This document shows, piece after piece, positions 42,071 through 51,900 of a stretch of DNA of 64,000 nt. The first letter of the stretch is position 1, and every line of letters starts with the position of its first letter. The notes under the pieces were generated by a model, which saw only the letters and a list, made by a program, of their open reading frames with translations, searched no databases and was not told the DNA's origin. Source of the DNA: Frigoribacterium sp. Leaf415 (GTDB lineage: Bacteria > Actinomycetota > Actinomycetes > Actinomycetales > Microbacteriaceae); assembly GCF_001424645.1 (NCBI RefSeq), contig NZ_LMQR01000001.1, forward strand, positions 124,001-188,000, read 5' to 3'. A program made the translations under genes and the position numbers.

Positions 42071-43288
42071 ATGACCCATGACGCCCCGACGTCGCCGTCG
42101 ACCACGGCCCCGACGCCCGCCACGCCCGTCGTCGTCGCCCCCCTCCGCGTCGCGTCGGTCCCGGCCGGCCACCCGTACGTCCGTTCGCTGCTCGACCCCC
42201 TCGACGCCTCCCGTCGCGTCGTGCACCTCGCCGACCCGCTGCCCGACCCCGCCGAGCCGTCCCGCTGGTGGCCCCCGGTCGTGCTCGACGCCGCCTGGCT
42301 GCGGGCGCACGCCCCCGAGGTCGACCTGCTGCACGTGCACTTCGGCACGGAGTCGTACCCGACCGATCACCTCGTCGCCGTCGTCGAGGCCCTGCGCGAC
42401 CTGCGCCTGCCGCTCGTGTACACGGTGCACGACCTGACGAACCCGCAGCTCGTCGACCAGGCGCCCCACCTCGAGCACCTCGACGTGTTGATCCCGGCCG
42501 CCGACGAGCTGATCACCCTGACCGACGCGGCCGCCGACGAGATCGAGGCCCGGTGGGGGCGCCGCCCGACCGTCATCGCGCACCCGGCCATCGCCGACCC
42601 CGACGCCGAGCTGCCCGTCGGCGCACCGGGTGCCGCGATCGTCGTCGGCGTCCACCTGCGCGACCTGCGGCCCAACGTCGCCGGCGTCGAGACCGTCCGC
42701 ACCCTGCTCGCCGCGGTCGAGGCCCTGCGCGCCACCGGTGCCGCCGTGGAGGCGCGGGTCGACCTGAACGAGCGCGTGCGCGACCCCGAGCAGGCCGACC
42801 GCATCCGCGAGCTCGTCCGTGCCGCCGGCCCGTGGGCGGCCCTCGCCGAGCACCCGCGCCTGACCGACGCCGAGCTCGAGCGGTCGCTCGCCGACCTCGA
42901 CGTCTCGGTGCTGCCCTACCGCCACGGCACGCACTCCGGCTGGGTCGAGCTGTGCTGGGACCTCGCCGTGCCAGTCGCCGCGCCTCGCGTCGGCCACACC
43001 GCCGCGCAGCACCCCGAGCCCGGCACGACCGCGTCGTTCGACCTCGACGACCCCGCCTCGCTCGCCGCGGCCGTGATCGCCCTGGTCAGCCCGCACGCCG
43101 TCGACGAGACCGCCGACGCGCACGACGACCCGGCCCGCGTGCCGGCCTCCCGCCGCGGCACCCCGCACCGCGCCGCGCTGCAGCAGCAGCGCCGGTCCGT
43201 GCGACGGCGACAGCGCCACGACGTGGCCGCCGCCCACCTCGCGGTGTACGAGCGCGCCCTCGCGACGGTCGCGGCGGTGACGGCGTGA
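42071..43288 (+). CDS. Glycosyltransferase family 4-like protein
   Basis: A 405-residue GT-B protein. The N-terminal domain carries LLHVHFGTESYPTDHLVAVVEAL and YTVHDLTNPQL, and the C-terminal domain has VLPYRHGTHSGWVELCWDLAVPVAAPRVG, the donor-binding region. There is a Thr/Pro-rich N-terminus (1-25) and an Arg-rich C-terminus. ATG 42071 has GAGGAGG eight bases upstream. It is the first gene of the + operon; its stop overlaps the next start by 4 bases. Confidence 0.85.
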   Translation: MTHDAPTSPSTTAPTPATPVVVAPLRVASVPAGHPYVRSLLDPLDASRRVVHLADPLPDPAEPSRWWPPVVLDAAWLRAHAPEVDLLHVHFGTESYPTDHLVAVVEALRDLRLPLVYTVHDLTNPQLVDQAPHLEHLDVLIPAADELITLTDAAADEIEARWGRRPTVIAHPAIADPDAELPVGAPGAAIVVGVHLRDLRPNVAGVETVRTLLAAVEALRATGAAVEARVDLNERVRDPEQADRIRELVRAAGPWAALAEHPRLTDAELERSLADLDVSVLPYRHGTHSGWVELCWDLAVPVAAPRVGHTAAQHPEPGTTASFDLDDPASLAAAVIALVSPHAVDETADAHDDPARVPASRRGTPHRAALQQQRRSVRRRQRHDVAAAHLAVYERALATVAAVTA

Positions 43289-44532
43289 CCCGCGCCTCCC
43301 GGCCCCTGAGCATCGTCGTGGTGGCGCCGCTGCGCTACCCGATCCGCGAGCCGTTCGCCGGCGGACTCGAGTCGTCGGTGCACCACCAGGTCCGCACCCT
43401 GCGCGAGCGCGGTCACCGCGTCTCGCTGATCGCGACCGAGGGGTCGGACCACCTCGACCAGAGCCCGGTCGAGTTCGTGCTGCCCGCCGTGGTCTTCGAC
43501 GATCCGGCCGAGGCGACGGACACGACCTACCCCGACGGCTACCTCGAGCGTGCGCTGCCGGCCCTCGAGCGCGCCCTGCAGTACGTCGCCGACCACGCCG
43601 ACGACTACGACCTCGTCGACAACCACAGCCTGCACGGCGTGCCGCTCGCCCGGGCCGACCGCATCGGCGTGCCGATGGTCAGCACCCTGCACACGCCGAC
43701 CCTGCCGGACATGCTCGCCGCGCACCGCTCGTCCGACGGCCCGCGCAGCCGCTTCGTCGCCGTCAGCGGTCACACCGCCGCCGCGTGGGCGACCGAGGGT
43801 GTCGAGGCGACCGTGCTGCCGAACGGCGTCGACACCGAACGCTGGAGCTTCGGCCCGGGCGGCGACGACCTCGTCTGGTCCGGCCGCATCGTCCCCGAGA
43901 AGGGGCTGCACCTCGCCCTCGAGGTCGCCCGTCGCGCCGGGCGCCGCCTCGTCATCGCCGGTCGCATCGGCGACGTCGACTACTTCGAGACCGAGGTCGC
44001 CCCGCACCTCGGCGCCACGGCCCACTACGTCGGCGAGCTGCGCCAGCCCGAGCTCGCGGCCCTCGTCGGCCACAGCGGCTGCGCCCTCGTCACGCCCGTG
44101 TGGGAGGAGCCCTTCGGTCTCGTCATCGCGGAGGCGCTGGTCACCGGCACGCCGGTCGTCTCATTCGCCGTCGGGGGAGTCCCCGAGGTGGTGGCGGGTT
44201 CGGTCGGGGCCGCCCTGGTCCCCGCCGGCGACCTCGACGGCATGGCGCGCGCGGCCGACGACCTGCTGCGCCGGGTCGGGACGGACGCCGACGCCCGCCG
44301 CACGGTGCGGCAGGACGCCGTCGACCGGTTCTCGCTGCGAGCCCGGGCCGCCGTGCTCGAGCAGGTGTACGCCGACGTCGTCGCCTCGGACGTCCGTGCG
44401 CCCGCTCCGACCGCCGTCGCCGCGGCGGAGGCGACCGTCGGGGGTGGCCGGCACCGCGCCTCCTCGTCCCTCGCCGGTGGCCTGTCGGCCGTGCGCCCGG
44501 CCGGCACGGGCCGACGGGTCGTGACGGCGTGA
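43285..44532 (+). CDS. Glycosyltransferase family 4 (GT-B)
   Basis: A 415-residue GT4 enzyme. It has GGLESSVHHQVRTLRERGHRV (acceptor loop), NHSLHGVPLARADRIGVPMVSTLHTPT, LPNGVDTERWSF, WSGRIVPEKGLHLALEVARRAGRRLVIAG and the conserved EPFGLVIAEALVTGTPVVSF. The C-terminus past residue 370 is Ala/Ser-rich. GTG 43285 overlaps the previous stop by 4 bases, and its own stop overlaps the next gene by 4 bases. Nucleotide-sugar and acceptor are unknown. Confidence 0.9.
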   Translation: MTRASRPLSIVVVAPLRYPIREPFAGGLESSVHHQVRTLRERGHRVSLIATEGSDHLDQSPVEFVLPAVVFDDPAEATDTTYPDGYLERALPALERALQYVADHADDYDLVDNHSLHGVPLARADRIGVPMVSTLHTPTLPDMLAAHRSSDGPRSRFVAVSGHTAAAWATEGVEATVLPNGVDTERWSFGPGGDDLVWSGRIVPEKGLHLALEVARRAGRRLVIAGRIGDVDYFETEVAPHLGATAHYVGELRQPELAALVGHSGCALVTPVWEEPFGLVIAEALVTGTPVVSFAVGGVPEVVAGSVGAALVPAGDLDGMARAADDLLRRVGTDADARRTVRQDAVDRFSLRARAAVLEQVYADVVASDVRAPAPTAVAAAEATVGGGRHRASSSLAGGLSAVRPAGTGRRVVTA

Positions 44533-45677
44533 CCTCGACGGCCGCTCGCCCGCTCGTCGGCTGGTACGTGCACCACCACGGTGCCGGGCACCGCACCCGC
44601 TTCTCGGCCGTCCGGCCGCAGCTCGACGCCGACGTGGTCGTCTTCAGCTCGCTCGCGGCTCCCGCCGACCTGCCGGCCGACACCACCTGGGTCGAGCTCG
44701 AGCGGGACGACGCCCCGACCACGGGCCCGGACGGCGTGGTCCGTCACCCGGCCGACGCGTCGCCGACCGTGGGCGGCCTGCTGCACTGGGCCCCGGTCGC
44801 GCACCCCGGGCACACCGCCCGCCTGGGCCGGATCGCCGCCGCGATCGCCGGGGCGGCGGCCGCCGGACGGCCCCTCGACGCGATGGTCGTCGACGTCTCG
44901 GTCGAGGTGACGCTGTTCGTCCGGCTGCTCGGCGTCGAGGTCGTCGTCGTGTCCCAACCCGGCGACCGCACCGACGAACCCCACCGGCTCGCGTACGACG
45001 CGGCGTCGCGCGTGATCGCCCCGTGGCCCGCCGGGACGCACGACTCGTCGGCGCTCGACCGGATCGCCGGGAAGGTGCGCTGGGTCGGCGGGATCTCGCG
45101 GCAGGACGGGCGTCGGGCCTCGGTGCCCACGCCGGCCGTCGTGCCCGGCAGCGTCCTCTTCGTCGGCGGTGCCGGCGGCAGCGACCACGACGACCTCGCG
45201 GCCGCGGTCGCCCGTGCGGCCCGGGCCACGCCCGGCACGACCTGGTCGGCCCTCGGCCTCGACACCTGGGTCGACGACCCGTGGGCGGCCATGGCCTCCG
45301 CCGAGGTGGTCGTGACCTGGGCGGGTCAGAACACCGTCGCCGACCTGGCCGCCCTCGGCGCCCATGCCGTGGTCGTGCCGCAGACCCGACCGTTCGACGA
45401 GCAGCTCACGACCGCCCGGGCGCTCGACCGGGCGGGCCTCGCCGTCGTGGCGTCGTCCTGGCCGGCCGACGACGAGTGGCCGTGGGTGATCGAGCGGGCC
45501 CGGAGCCTGCAGCCCGACTGGTCCGCGTGGCAGGTCGAGGGTGCTGCTGCCCGCGCCGCCGCGGTGGTCGCCGAGGTCGCCGGTCGTGGCGCGCGCGGCG
45601 TCGACCACGCACGCGACGACCTCGCCGTCGGCACCGGCCTCGCCGTCGGCACCGACCTCGCGGGGGTCGCGCAGTGA
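44529..45677 (+). CDS. MurG-like GT-B glycosyltransferase
   Basis: A 382-residue protein. It opens LVGWYVHHHGAGHRTRFSAVRPQL, as in MurG/UDP-glycosyltransferase-like proteins, and has VTWAGQNTVADLAALGAHAVVVPQTRPFDEQLTTARAL at the donor side. This GT28/MGT-like form is common in surface glycan clusters. The last 20 residues contain a duplicated GTGLAVGTDLAG element (18-bp repeat). GTG start and stop both overlap neighbours by 4 bases. Confidence 0.78.
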   Translation: MTSTAARPLVGWYVHHHGAGHRTRFSAVRPQLDADVVVFSSLAAPADLPADTTWVELERDDAPTTGPDGVVRHPADASPTVGGLLHWAPVAHPGHTARLGRIAAAIAGAAAAGRPLDAMVVDVSVEVTLFVRLLGVEVVVVSQPGDRTDEPHRLAYDAASRVIAPWPAGTHDSSALDRIAGKVRWVGGISRQDGRRASVPTPAVVPGSVLFVGGAGGSDHDDLAAAVARAARATPGTTWSALGLDTWVDDPWAAMASAEVVVTWAGQNTVADLAALGAHAVVVPQTRPFDEQLTTARALDRAGLAVVASSWPADDEWPWVIERARSLQPDWSAWQVEGAAARAAAVVAEVAGRGARGVDHARDDLAVGTGLAVGTDLAGVAQ

Positions 45678-46510
45678 GCGTCGTCGTCGTGACCCTCGCG
45701 TCCGCCACCCGCATGAAGCACGTCGCGAACCAGCTGCGGTTCGTCCGGCAGGTCGCACCCGACGCCGGCCACGTGGTCGTCTGGCTCGACGAGACCCCCG
45801 CCCCCGACGTGCCCGCCCTGGTCGGGGTCACGACCGTGCACGTGCCGCCGGGTCCCGACGGCCTGCGCCTCGCCGCGGGGCGCAACCGCGGAGCCGACGC
45901 GGCCGTCGGCCTCGGTGCCACGCTGATCGTCTTCCTCGACGCCGACTGCGTCCCGGGCCCCGACCTCTTCCGCCACTACGAGCAGGCGGCGGTGGACCAC
46001 CCGGGGGTGCTGCTGAGCGGTCCCGTCACGTACCTGCCCGAAGGGTTCGTGCTCGGGGCGGGCGAGGGACTCGAGGCGGCGACCGCTCCGCACGCGGCGC
46101 GACCCGCGCCTCCTGCCGGCTCGACGGTCGTCGCCGACGCCGCGGACTACCCGCTGTTCTGGTCGCTCTCGTTCGCGGTGACGCCGGACACCTGGGCGCG
46201 GCTCGGCGGCTTCGACGAACGGTACGAGGGTTACGGCGGCGAGGACACCGACTTCGCGTTCACGGCTCGCTCGCTCGACGTGCCGCTCGTCTGGGTCGGC
46301 GGCGCCCACGCGTACCACCAGTACCACCCGACCTCGTCGCCGCCGTGGCGGCACCTGGCCGACGTCGTGCGCAACGGCGGCCTGTTCGCCGAACGGTGGG
46401 GCGAGTGGCCCATGGGTGGCTGGCTCGACGCGTTCGAGCGGGCCGGGGCGGTGCGTCGCACGACCGACGGCGGCTGGGCGCTCGTCGAGGGCGCATCCGT
46501 CCCGAGCTGA
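45674..46510 (+). CDS. Glycosyltransferase family 2 (GT-A)
   Basis: A 278-residue enzyme. LRLAAGRNRGADAAVGLG and IVFLDADCVPGPDLF (DxD metal site), and GGFDERYEGYGGEDTDFAFTARSL (ED motif near the acceptor site), match the galactosyltransferase/GT2 class. It is the last gene of the four-gene + operon, entered by a GTGA overlap. A reverse AGGAGGCGC motif lies inside (46106-46114), and a forward one follows its stop by 9 bases. Confidence 0.9.
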   Translation: MSVVVVTLASATRMKHVANQLRFVRQVAPDAGHVVVWLDETPAPDVPALVGVTTVHVPPGPDGLRLAAGRNRGADAAVGLGATLIVFLDADCVPGPDLFRHYEQAAVDHPGVLLSGPVTYLPEGFVLGAGEGLEAATAPHAARPAPPAGSTVVADAADYPLFWSLSFAVTPDTWARLGGFDERYEGYGGEDTDFAFTARSLDVPLVWVGGAHAYHQYHPTSSPPWRHLADVVRNGGLFAERWGEWPMGGWLDAFERAGAVRRTTDGGWALVEGASVPS

Positions 46511-46539
46511 CCTGCCCGAGGAGGCGCGGCGCGGCCGGG

Positions 46540-46824
46540 TCAGTCGAGCGTGCCCTGGTCGGACGACTTCTTGTGGGCGATGGCGTCGCGTTCGGCGGCG
46601 AGCGACGCGACGGTGGCCGGGTCGAGGGCGTCGTAGTCGACGAAGGGGTCGGGCTGGCCCGTCTTGTCGGCGACGACCGACGAGTACGCCGAGACGGCGA
46701 GACGCAGCTTGGCGGTGGCCCGCCCTGCGCGCTTGCTCGACAGCGGTTTCTCCTGCATGACCTTGAGGTGGTGGTCGAGCGCCTCGACGAGGTCGCGGTG
46801 GGCAGTCTTGAGCTTTTTCGCCAT
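46540..46824 (-). CDS. Small basic protein of unknown function
   Basis: A 94-residue soluble protein with a Lys-rich first half (MAKKLKTAHRDLVEALDHHLKVMQEKPLSSKRAGRATAKL) and an acidic second half (GQPDPFVDYDALDPATVASLAAERDA). It has no membrane segment. Convergent with the glycan operon. No family recognised. Confidence 0.75.
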   Translation of the reverse strand: MAKKLKTAHRDLVEALDHHLKVMQEKPLSSKRAGRATAKLRLAVSAYSSVVADKTGQPDPFVDYDALDPATVASLAAERDAIAHKKSSDQGTLD

Positions 46825-46990
46825 GTGACGATCATGCCCACCCCGGGCCGATCTGCCAACACGGTCACGGCGGCGGGGGACCGGCCGGGGGACCCGTCGG
46901 GGGGCGAGCCGCGAGCCGGGAGGAGGCGCGGCCCGGTGCTTTCACAGCGGGCGGCCACACTGCCGTAACCTCCCGGGCGGACCATCAGGC

Positions 46991-47320
46991 ATGATCTCGC
47001 TGACCGGAGTGATCCACCCCACCGACGAAGTGGCCGTGCTGCACGTCGTCGAGCAGAAGCTCCGGCGGCACTTCCCGGCGTTGAGCGCCGCCTCCGAGGT
47101 GCTCGTGCTGCAGGCCTGGGGGCTGCCGGTCCGCGTCACCGAACAGCTGGCACGGCTGCGGCTCGACGTCGTCGTGGGCGACCAGGACGAGGCGGCCACC
47201 TTCCGCGACACGGTCGGTGCCGAGCTGCGCGGCTGGTCCGGCTCCGGCTCGTTGCGGGTCGACTGGACCGAGGACGTCCTTCCGGCCGTCGCGCCGGCCA
47301 CGCTCGGCGAGACCGCCTGA
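46991..47320 (+). CDS. Hypothetical protein
   Basis: A 109-residue soluble protein starting MISLTGVIHPTDEVAVLHVVEQKLRRHFPALSAASEV. It looks like a small alpha/beta domain; the ribosome site is poor. It lies between the small basic gene (-) and the LCP gene (+), with 166 bases upstream and 114 downstream. No family recognised; the upstream gap has one AGGAGGCGC motif and no other feature seen. Confidence 0.65.
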   Translation: MISLTGVIHPTDEVAVLHVVEQKLRRHFPALSAASEVLVLQAWGLPVRVTEQLARLRLDVVVGDQDEAATFRDTVGAELRGWSGSGSLRVDWTEDVLPAVAPATLGETA

Positions 47321-47434
47321 CCGGCGCCGACCGGGGGTCGCCGCCGAGGCGACCTCCGAGGTTTCCCGGCCCGCGCCTCCTATGCTTCGTCTCGACGGGG
47401 GTCGCCCGAGCCCCCGCTCGCCGAGGGGGCGCGC

Positions 47435-48820
47435 ATGACCGACGGACGCACGGAGCGAGCACTCGACGACGCCGACGGCTCGACGAGCCGAGGAGGCGCG
47501 GTGCACGAAGGCGGGATCGCCCGCCACGGTCGCCTCCGCCGCGGGCACCCCGCGGCGTTCGTCGCGAAGGTCACGGCGGCCGCGCTGGCCGTCGTGCTCG
47601 TCAGCACGACGTCGGTCGTGGCGATCGCCACGTGGCAGGTGCTGCAGGACGCGCCGCCCACGGTGCAGCTTTCCGGACCCGACGGGTCGACGGCCTCGCC
47701 GGTACCGCAACTGACGGCGCAGACCGGCGAGGTGAACCTGCTGCTGATCGGCACGGACACGCGGGAGGGGCTCGGTGCCGGGTTCGACGACGCCGCCAAC
47801 CAGCAGGCCAGCTCGGGGGCGGGCAAGAACGACTCGACTGTGCTCGTCCACATCTCCGAGGACCACACGAACATGGCGGTCGTCAGCTTTCCGCGCGACC
47901 TGATCGTGCCGATGCCCGCGTGCCCGAACGACGACGGCACGGTCAGCCCGGCGACCTCGGGCGCGATGCTCAACACCGCGCTGGGTCGTGGCGGACCGAA
48001 GAACGGGCTCTCGTGCGTGGCGCAGACGATCGGTCAGCTGACCGGGCTGCAGATCGACTACGCCGGGTCGATCACCTTCGAGGGGGTCGTGTCGATGGCC
48101 GACGCCATCGGCGGCGTCGAGGTGTGCCTGGCGACGCCGATCCGCGACACCGAGGTCCAGCCCGCCCTCGACCTGCCCGCCGGCACGCGGACGTTGTCGG
48201 GAGCCCAGGCCGGGGCGTTCCTCCGGTCGCGCTACGGGGTCGGCGACTCGAGCGACCTCGGGCGCATCAGCAACCAGCAGACGTTCCTCTCGGCGCTCGC
48301 CCGGCAGACGGTGTCGGCGGGGACGCTGACCGACCCGACCAAGGTGCTGGCGATCGCGCGGGTGGCGTTCGCCAACATGACGCTGAGCGACACCCTCGCC
48401 GACGCGTCGACGCTCGCGAAGCTCGCCCTGGCCGTGAACACGGTCGGGCTGTCGAACATGGTGTTCGTGCAGTACCCGGCGGTGGACGACCCCGCGGACC
48501 GCAATCGGGTGCTGGTCGACGAGGCGTCGGCGTCGGTCCTGGACGAGGCGCTGCAGCGCGACCTGCCGCTGACCCTGTCGACGGACAGCCTCGGGCGGTC
48601 GGCGGTGCTCGACCCGGACGCACCGGCGCCGAGCCTGCCGACCGACCCGTCCGCCGGTGCGACGGGCGAGTCGTCCGCGCCCGCGCCGGACGTCACTCCG
48701 ACCGACGGATCGACGACCGGTGCGGCGCCGACGCCCGCGCCGACGGCGACGTCGGCCGAGCTCCCGGGCAGCGTGACGGGCCAGTCCGCCGACCAGGTCA
48801 CCTGCGCCAAGCGCGACTGA
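47435..48820 (+). CDS. LytR-CpsA-Psr (LCP) family protein
   Basis: A 461-residue membrane-anchored cell-wall ligase. One N-terminal helix (AKVTAAALAVVLVSTTSVVAIATW, about 44-67) precedes the LCP domain: NLLLIGTDTREG (metal/phosphate Asp), VSFPRDLIVPMP (catalytic-region Arg) and FLRSRYGVGDSSDLGRISNQQTFL. LCP enzymes move undecaprenyl-linked glycans to peptidoglycan, which fits the adjacent glycan cluster. The C-terminus is a Ser/Thr/Pro/Ala tail (about 390-461). An in-frame AGGAGGCGC is near the start. Confidence 0.93.
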   Translation: MTDGRTERALDDADGSTSRGGAVHEGGIARHGRLRRGHPAAFVAKVTAAALAVVLVSTTSVVAIATWQVLQDAPPTVQLSGPDGSTASPVPQLTAQTGEVNLLLIGTDTREGLGAGFDDAANQQASSGAGKNDSTVLVHISEDHTNMAVVSFPRDLIVPMPACPNDDGTVSPATSGAMLNTALGRGGPKNGLSCVAQTIGQLTGLQIDYAGSITFEGVVSMADAIGGVEVCLATPIRDTEVQPALDLPAGTRTLSGAQAGAFLRSRYGVGDSSDLGRISNQQTFLSALARQTVSAGTLTDPTKVLAIARVAFANMTLSDTLADASTLAKLALAVNTVGLSNMVFVQYPAVDDPADRNRVLVDEASASVLDEALQRDLPLTLSTDSLGRSAVLDPDAPAPSLPTDPSAGATGESSAPAPDVTPTDGSTTGAAPTPAPTATSAELPGSVTGQSADQVTCAKRD

Positions 48821-48951
48821 CGTTCGGGTCGGACCGTCGACCTCTCACGGGTTCCGCCCGGGGTCGACCGCGCCCTAGGATGACAGCCGACATGTGATCT
48901 CGACATGTCACCTTCCGGGTGGCCTGTCGCGATCCGAGAGAGGCGCACACG

Positions 48952-51900
48952 ATGAAGACGACCACAGGCATCCGAGGGGTCGGCGCGACGGTGGCCCTGG
49001 CGATGGTGGCCGCGGCCTTCGCGGCGACACCTGCCGCGGCGACGCCGGCCGCCACCGCCTCGGCCTCCACCTCGCCCGCCGCACCGGCCTCGGCCGCCAC
49101 TTCGCCCGCCGCACCGGCCTCGGCCGCGACCGTCGACCTCGAGATCGAGCGCCGTGCCGACGGCAGTGGCCCGTTCACACCTGCCGAGGGGCCCGGTGCC
49201 GACGCCAGTGCCTCCAACGGCATCGTCCGCACCTTCGACGCCATCACCTACCGCGTCACCGTCAGTGCCAACGGCGGCTCGGTGACGAACGAGCGGTTCA
49301 CCGTCACCGCACCCGCCGGCACCACCTGGGCCGGTCTGCCGAACACCTGCCAGGCCGACGGCTCCGCGATCGTCGGCCCCGAGCTCACCTGCAACGTCGG
49401 CATGGTCGGCGAAGGGCAGGTCCTCGCCACCCCGGTCGTCCTGACCGTCGACTCGCAGGCCGGGGGTGGCACGGTCGCGATCACGGGCACCGTGACCGGT
49501 GACGACGTCGCCGACCCGGCCGGCCCCGTCACCTCGGTGCCGACGACCGTGTCCGCCGCGCCTCGCTTCGATCTCAGCAAATCCGTCGCGAACTCCAACT
49601 TCCACCCCGGCGTCGTCGGTCCCGACGGCACCGAGGGCACGGTCATCCAGTACCCCGTGGCGGTCGCCTGGGAGCCCGTCGTCCCCGGGCAGGGGCTCCT
49701 CGGCTACGAACGTTCGGCGGGCACCTTCACCTTCCAGGACGACGTCTCCCGCATGTTCGGCGATCTCCCGTCCCCGGCGGTCCTCTTCGGCCACGACGGA
49801 GGGGCGGCCTGCGGGCTGAACGACGGACGCACGTTCCCGGTGCTCCCCGGCGGCAGCGGCGGCAGGTCCACGGCGGTCCTGCACTCCGGCCGGTTCGAGT
49901 GCACGCAGTCCGCCCCGGGGCAGCCCGTCGACGTCACGATCACGGGCACCGACACCGACATCACGCCGTCGCGGGGCATCCCTTCGCAGAGCGCCACCGG
50001 CCAGCCGATCCAAGGGGGCGTCAAGCCCTACGTGATCAGCGGGTACGTCAGCATCTGGGTTCCCGGACTCGACGCCGGCCAGTCCCTCATCGCGACCAAC
50101 ACCTACACCCCGCTCCAGACCACCGGCATCAGCGGTGCATCCAACTTCCCGGGTTCGGCCGAGCCGCTGACGAACAACTCCGTCGACCGCAACCTGTCGT
50201 ACTTCGTCCCGGGAGGGGGCTTCAAGCACCTCGGCCAGACCCGGGCCGACGGTTCCACCGCCGTCGGCTCGGCCAAGTCCGGTGACCCCTACGTCACACC
50301 CGGGACGCGCATCCGGTCCCAGGTGAACCTCGCGAACAAGGGTGTCTCGGACTACGTCGGGGCGATCGCCTGCGACGTCTACGACAACCGATTCCAGAAA
50401 CTGACGACCCTGTTCGGCAACCACGCCGCCACCAACGGGTGGAACGACGGCGTCCGCGTCGAGTACGCGGCGTTCTCCTTCACCGACCCCTCCGTCGGTC
50501 GTGACGCCACGTGCGACGACTCCGACGGGCCTTGGTACGACAGCCCCGAAGACGTCCCCGGCGGTGTCGACGCGATCGGCAAGATCCGCGCCGTCGGGAC
50601 GGTCGCCGGCGGGAGGGCGGGCAACCTCTTCAGCTACTTCGAGGTGCAGGCCGCGCCGAACGACACCCGCATCTACGACTTCGGCTCGATCTTCGACGGC
50701 ACGAGCGCCTGGGTCCACGACACGGCGCCTGCGGTCAACGGCGCGGGGCCCCTGGCCGACAGCGTCATCGTCACCCAGGTCAGGGCCAGGATCGTGAAGA
50801 AGATCGTCGACCCCGGGACCAGCGCCGCGACCACCCCCGACAAGACCGCGTTCGTCGTCGCCGGGACGAGCGTCGACTACGCCCTCTACCCGACCCTCAC
50901 GAACGCCACCGAGGGGGGCCGCCCCCAGGTCCTCACGGTGACCGACGTCCTGCCCCCGCACACCACGTACCAGCGTGGCTCGAGCTCCCTCGAACCGACG
51001 AGCGTCGAGACCACGACGATCGACGGTGAGGTCCACGAGAAGATCGTCTGGACCCTCGAGGACGTCGTCCCCAACCGCCCGATCGCTGCCCTCACCTATC
51101 GGCTCGACGTGTCCGGCACCGCCCCGGCGGGGTCGGTGAGCAACACCGCCCGCGTCTTCTCCGAGGACGACCTGTCACCCGAAGAACGGCGTACGGCGCT
51201 CCGCGGTGTCCGAGTCGAGTCCTCGAGCGGCATCGGGGTCCAGAAGACCGCCAAGGAGCCCGTCGTCGTCGTCGGCGACGCGCTCGTCTGGGCCCTCGAG
51301 TACCGGAACACCGACGCCGTCCCCATCGCGGCCGTCGACCTGATCGACGTCCTGCCCTCCGTCGGCCCGGGCGGTGAGCAGGTCGACCTCGCGGCACCGG
51401 TCTCGGTCGGCCCCGCCGCCGGTGAACGGGTCAGCTACACCACCGCCGCCCCGGGCAGCATCTCCCTGGACGGCAACGACGCGAGCAACGCTACAGGTGG
51501 CGCCACCGCCTGGTTCGACGGGTCCCGCATCGGAACGGGCGGCGACGAGGTGGCGCTCGAGGACGTCACCGCCGTCCGCATCCAGCGGACCACGGCCGTC
51601 GACGTCGGCGAGGTCGTCACGCACGACCTGACCGCGACGACGACGGAGGCACGTGACGGGGACGTCGTCACGAACCGGTTCGGCCTGCGCGCGACGAACC
51701 TCGCCCTCCCCGCCTTCTCGAACAGGGCCGCCATCACCGTCGTCGCCGGCGCCGTCGGTGACCACGTGTGGGACGACACGGACGCCGACGGGCTCCAAGG
51801 GCCTGCCGAGAGCGGCATCCCGTCGGTGCCGGTGACCCTCACCGGCACCGACGACCGGGGCCATCAGGTCGAACGACACACCACGACCGACATCGCGGGC

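Noticed and set aside
48232..51036. 934-codon antisense frame over the surface-protein gene
   Set aside because: The other strand has clear LCP and surface-protein domains; the antisense product is Asp/Gly/Arg/Val-rich with no motifs.
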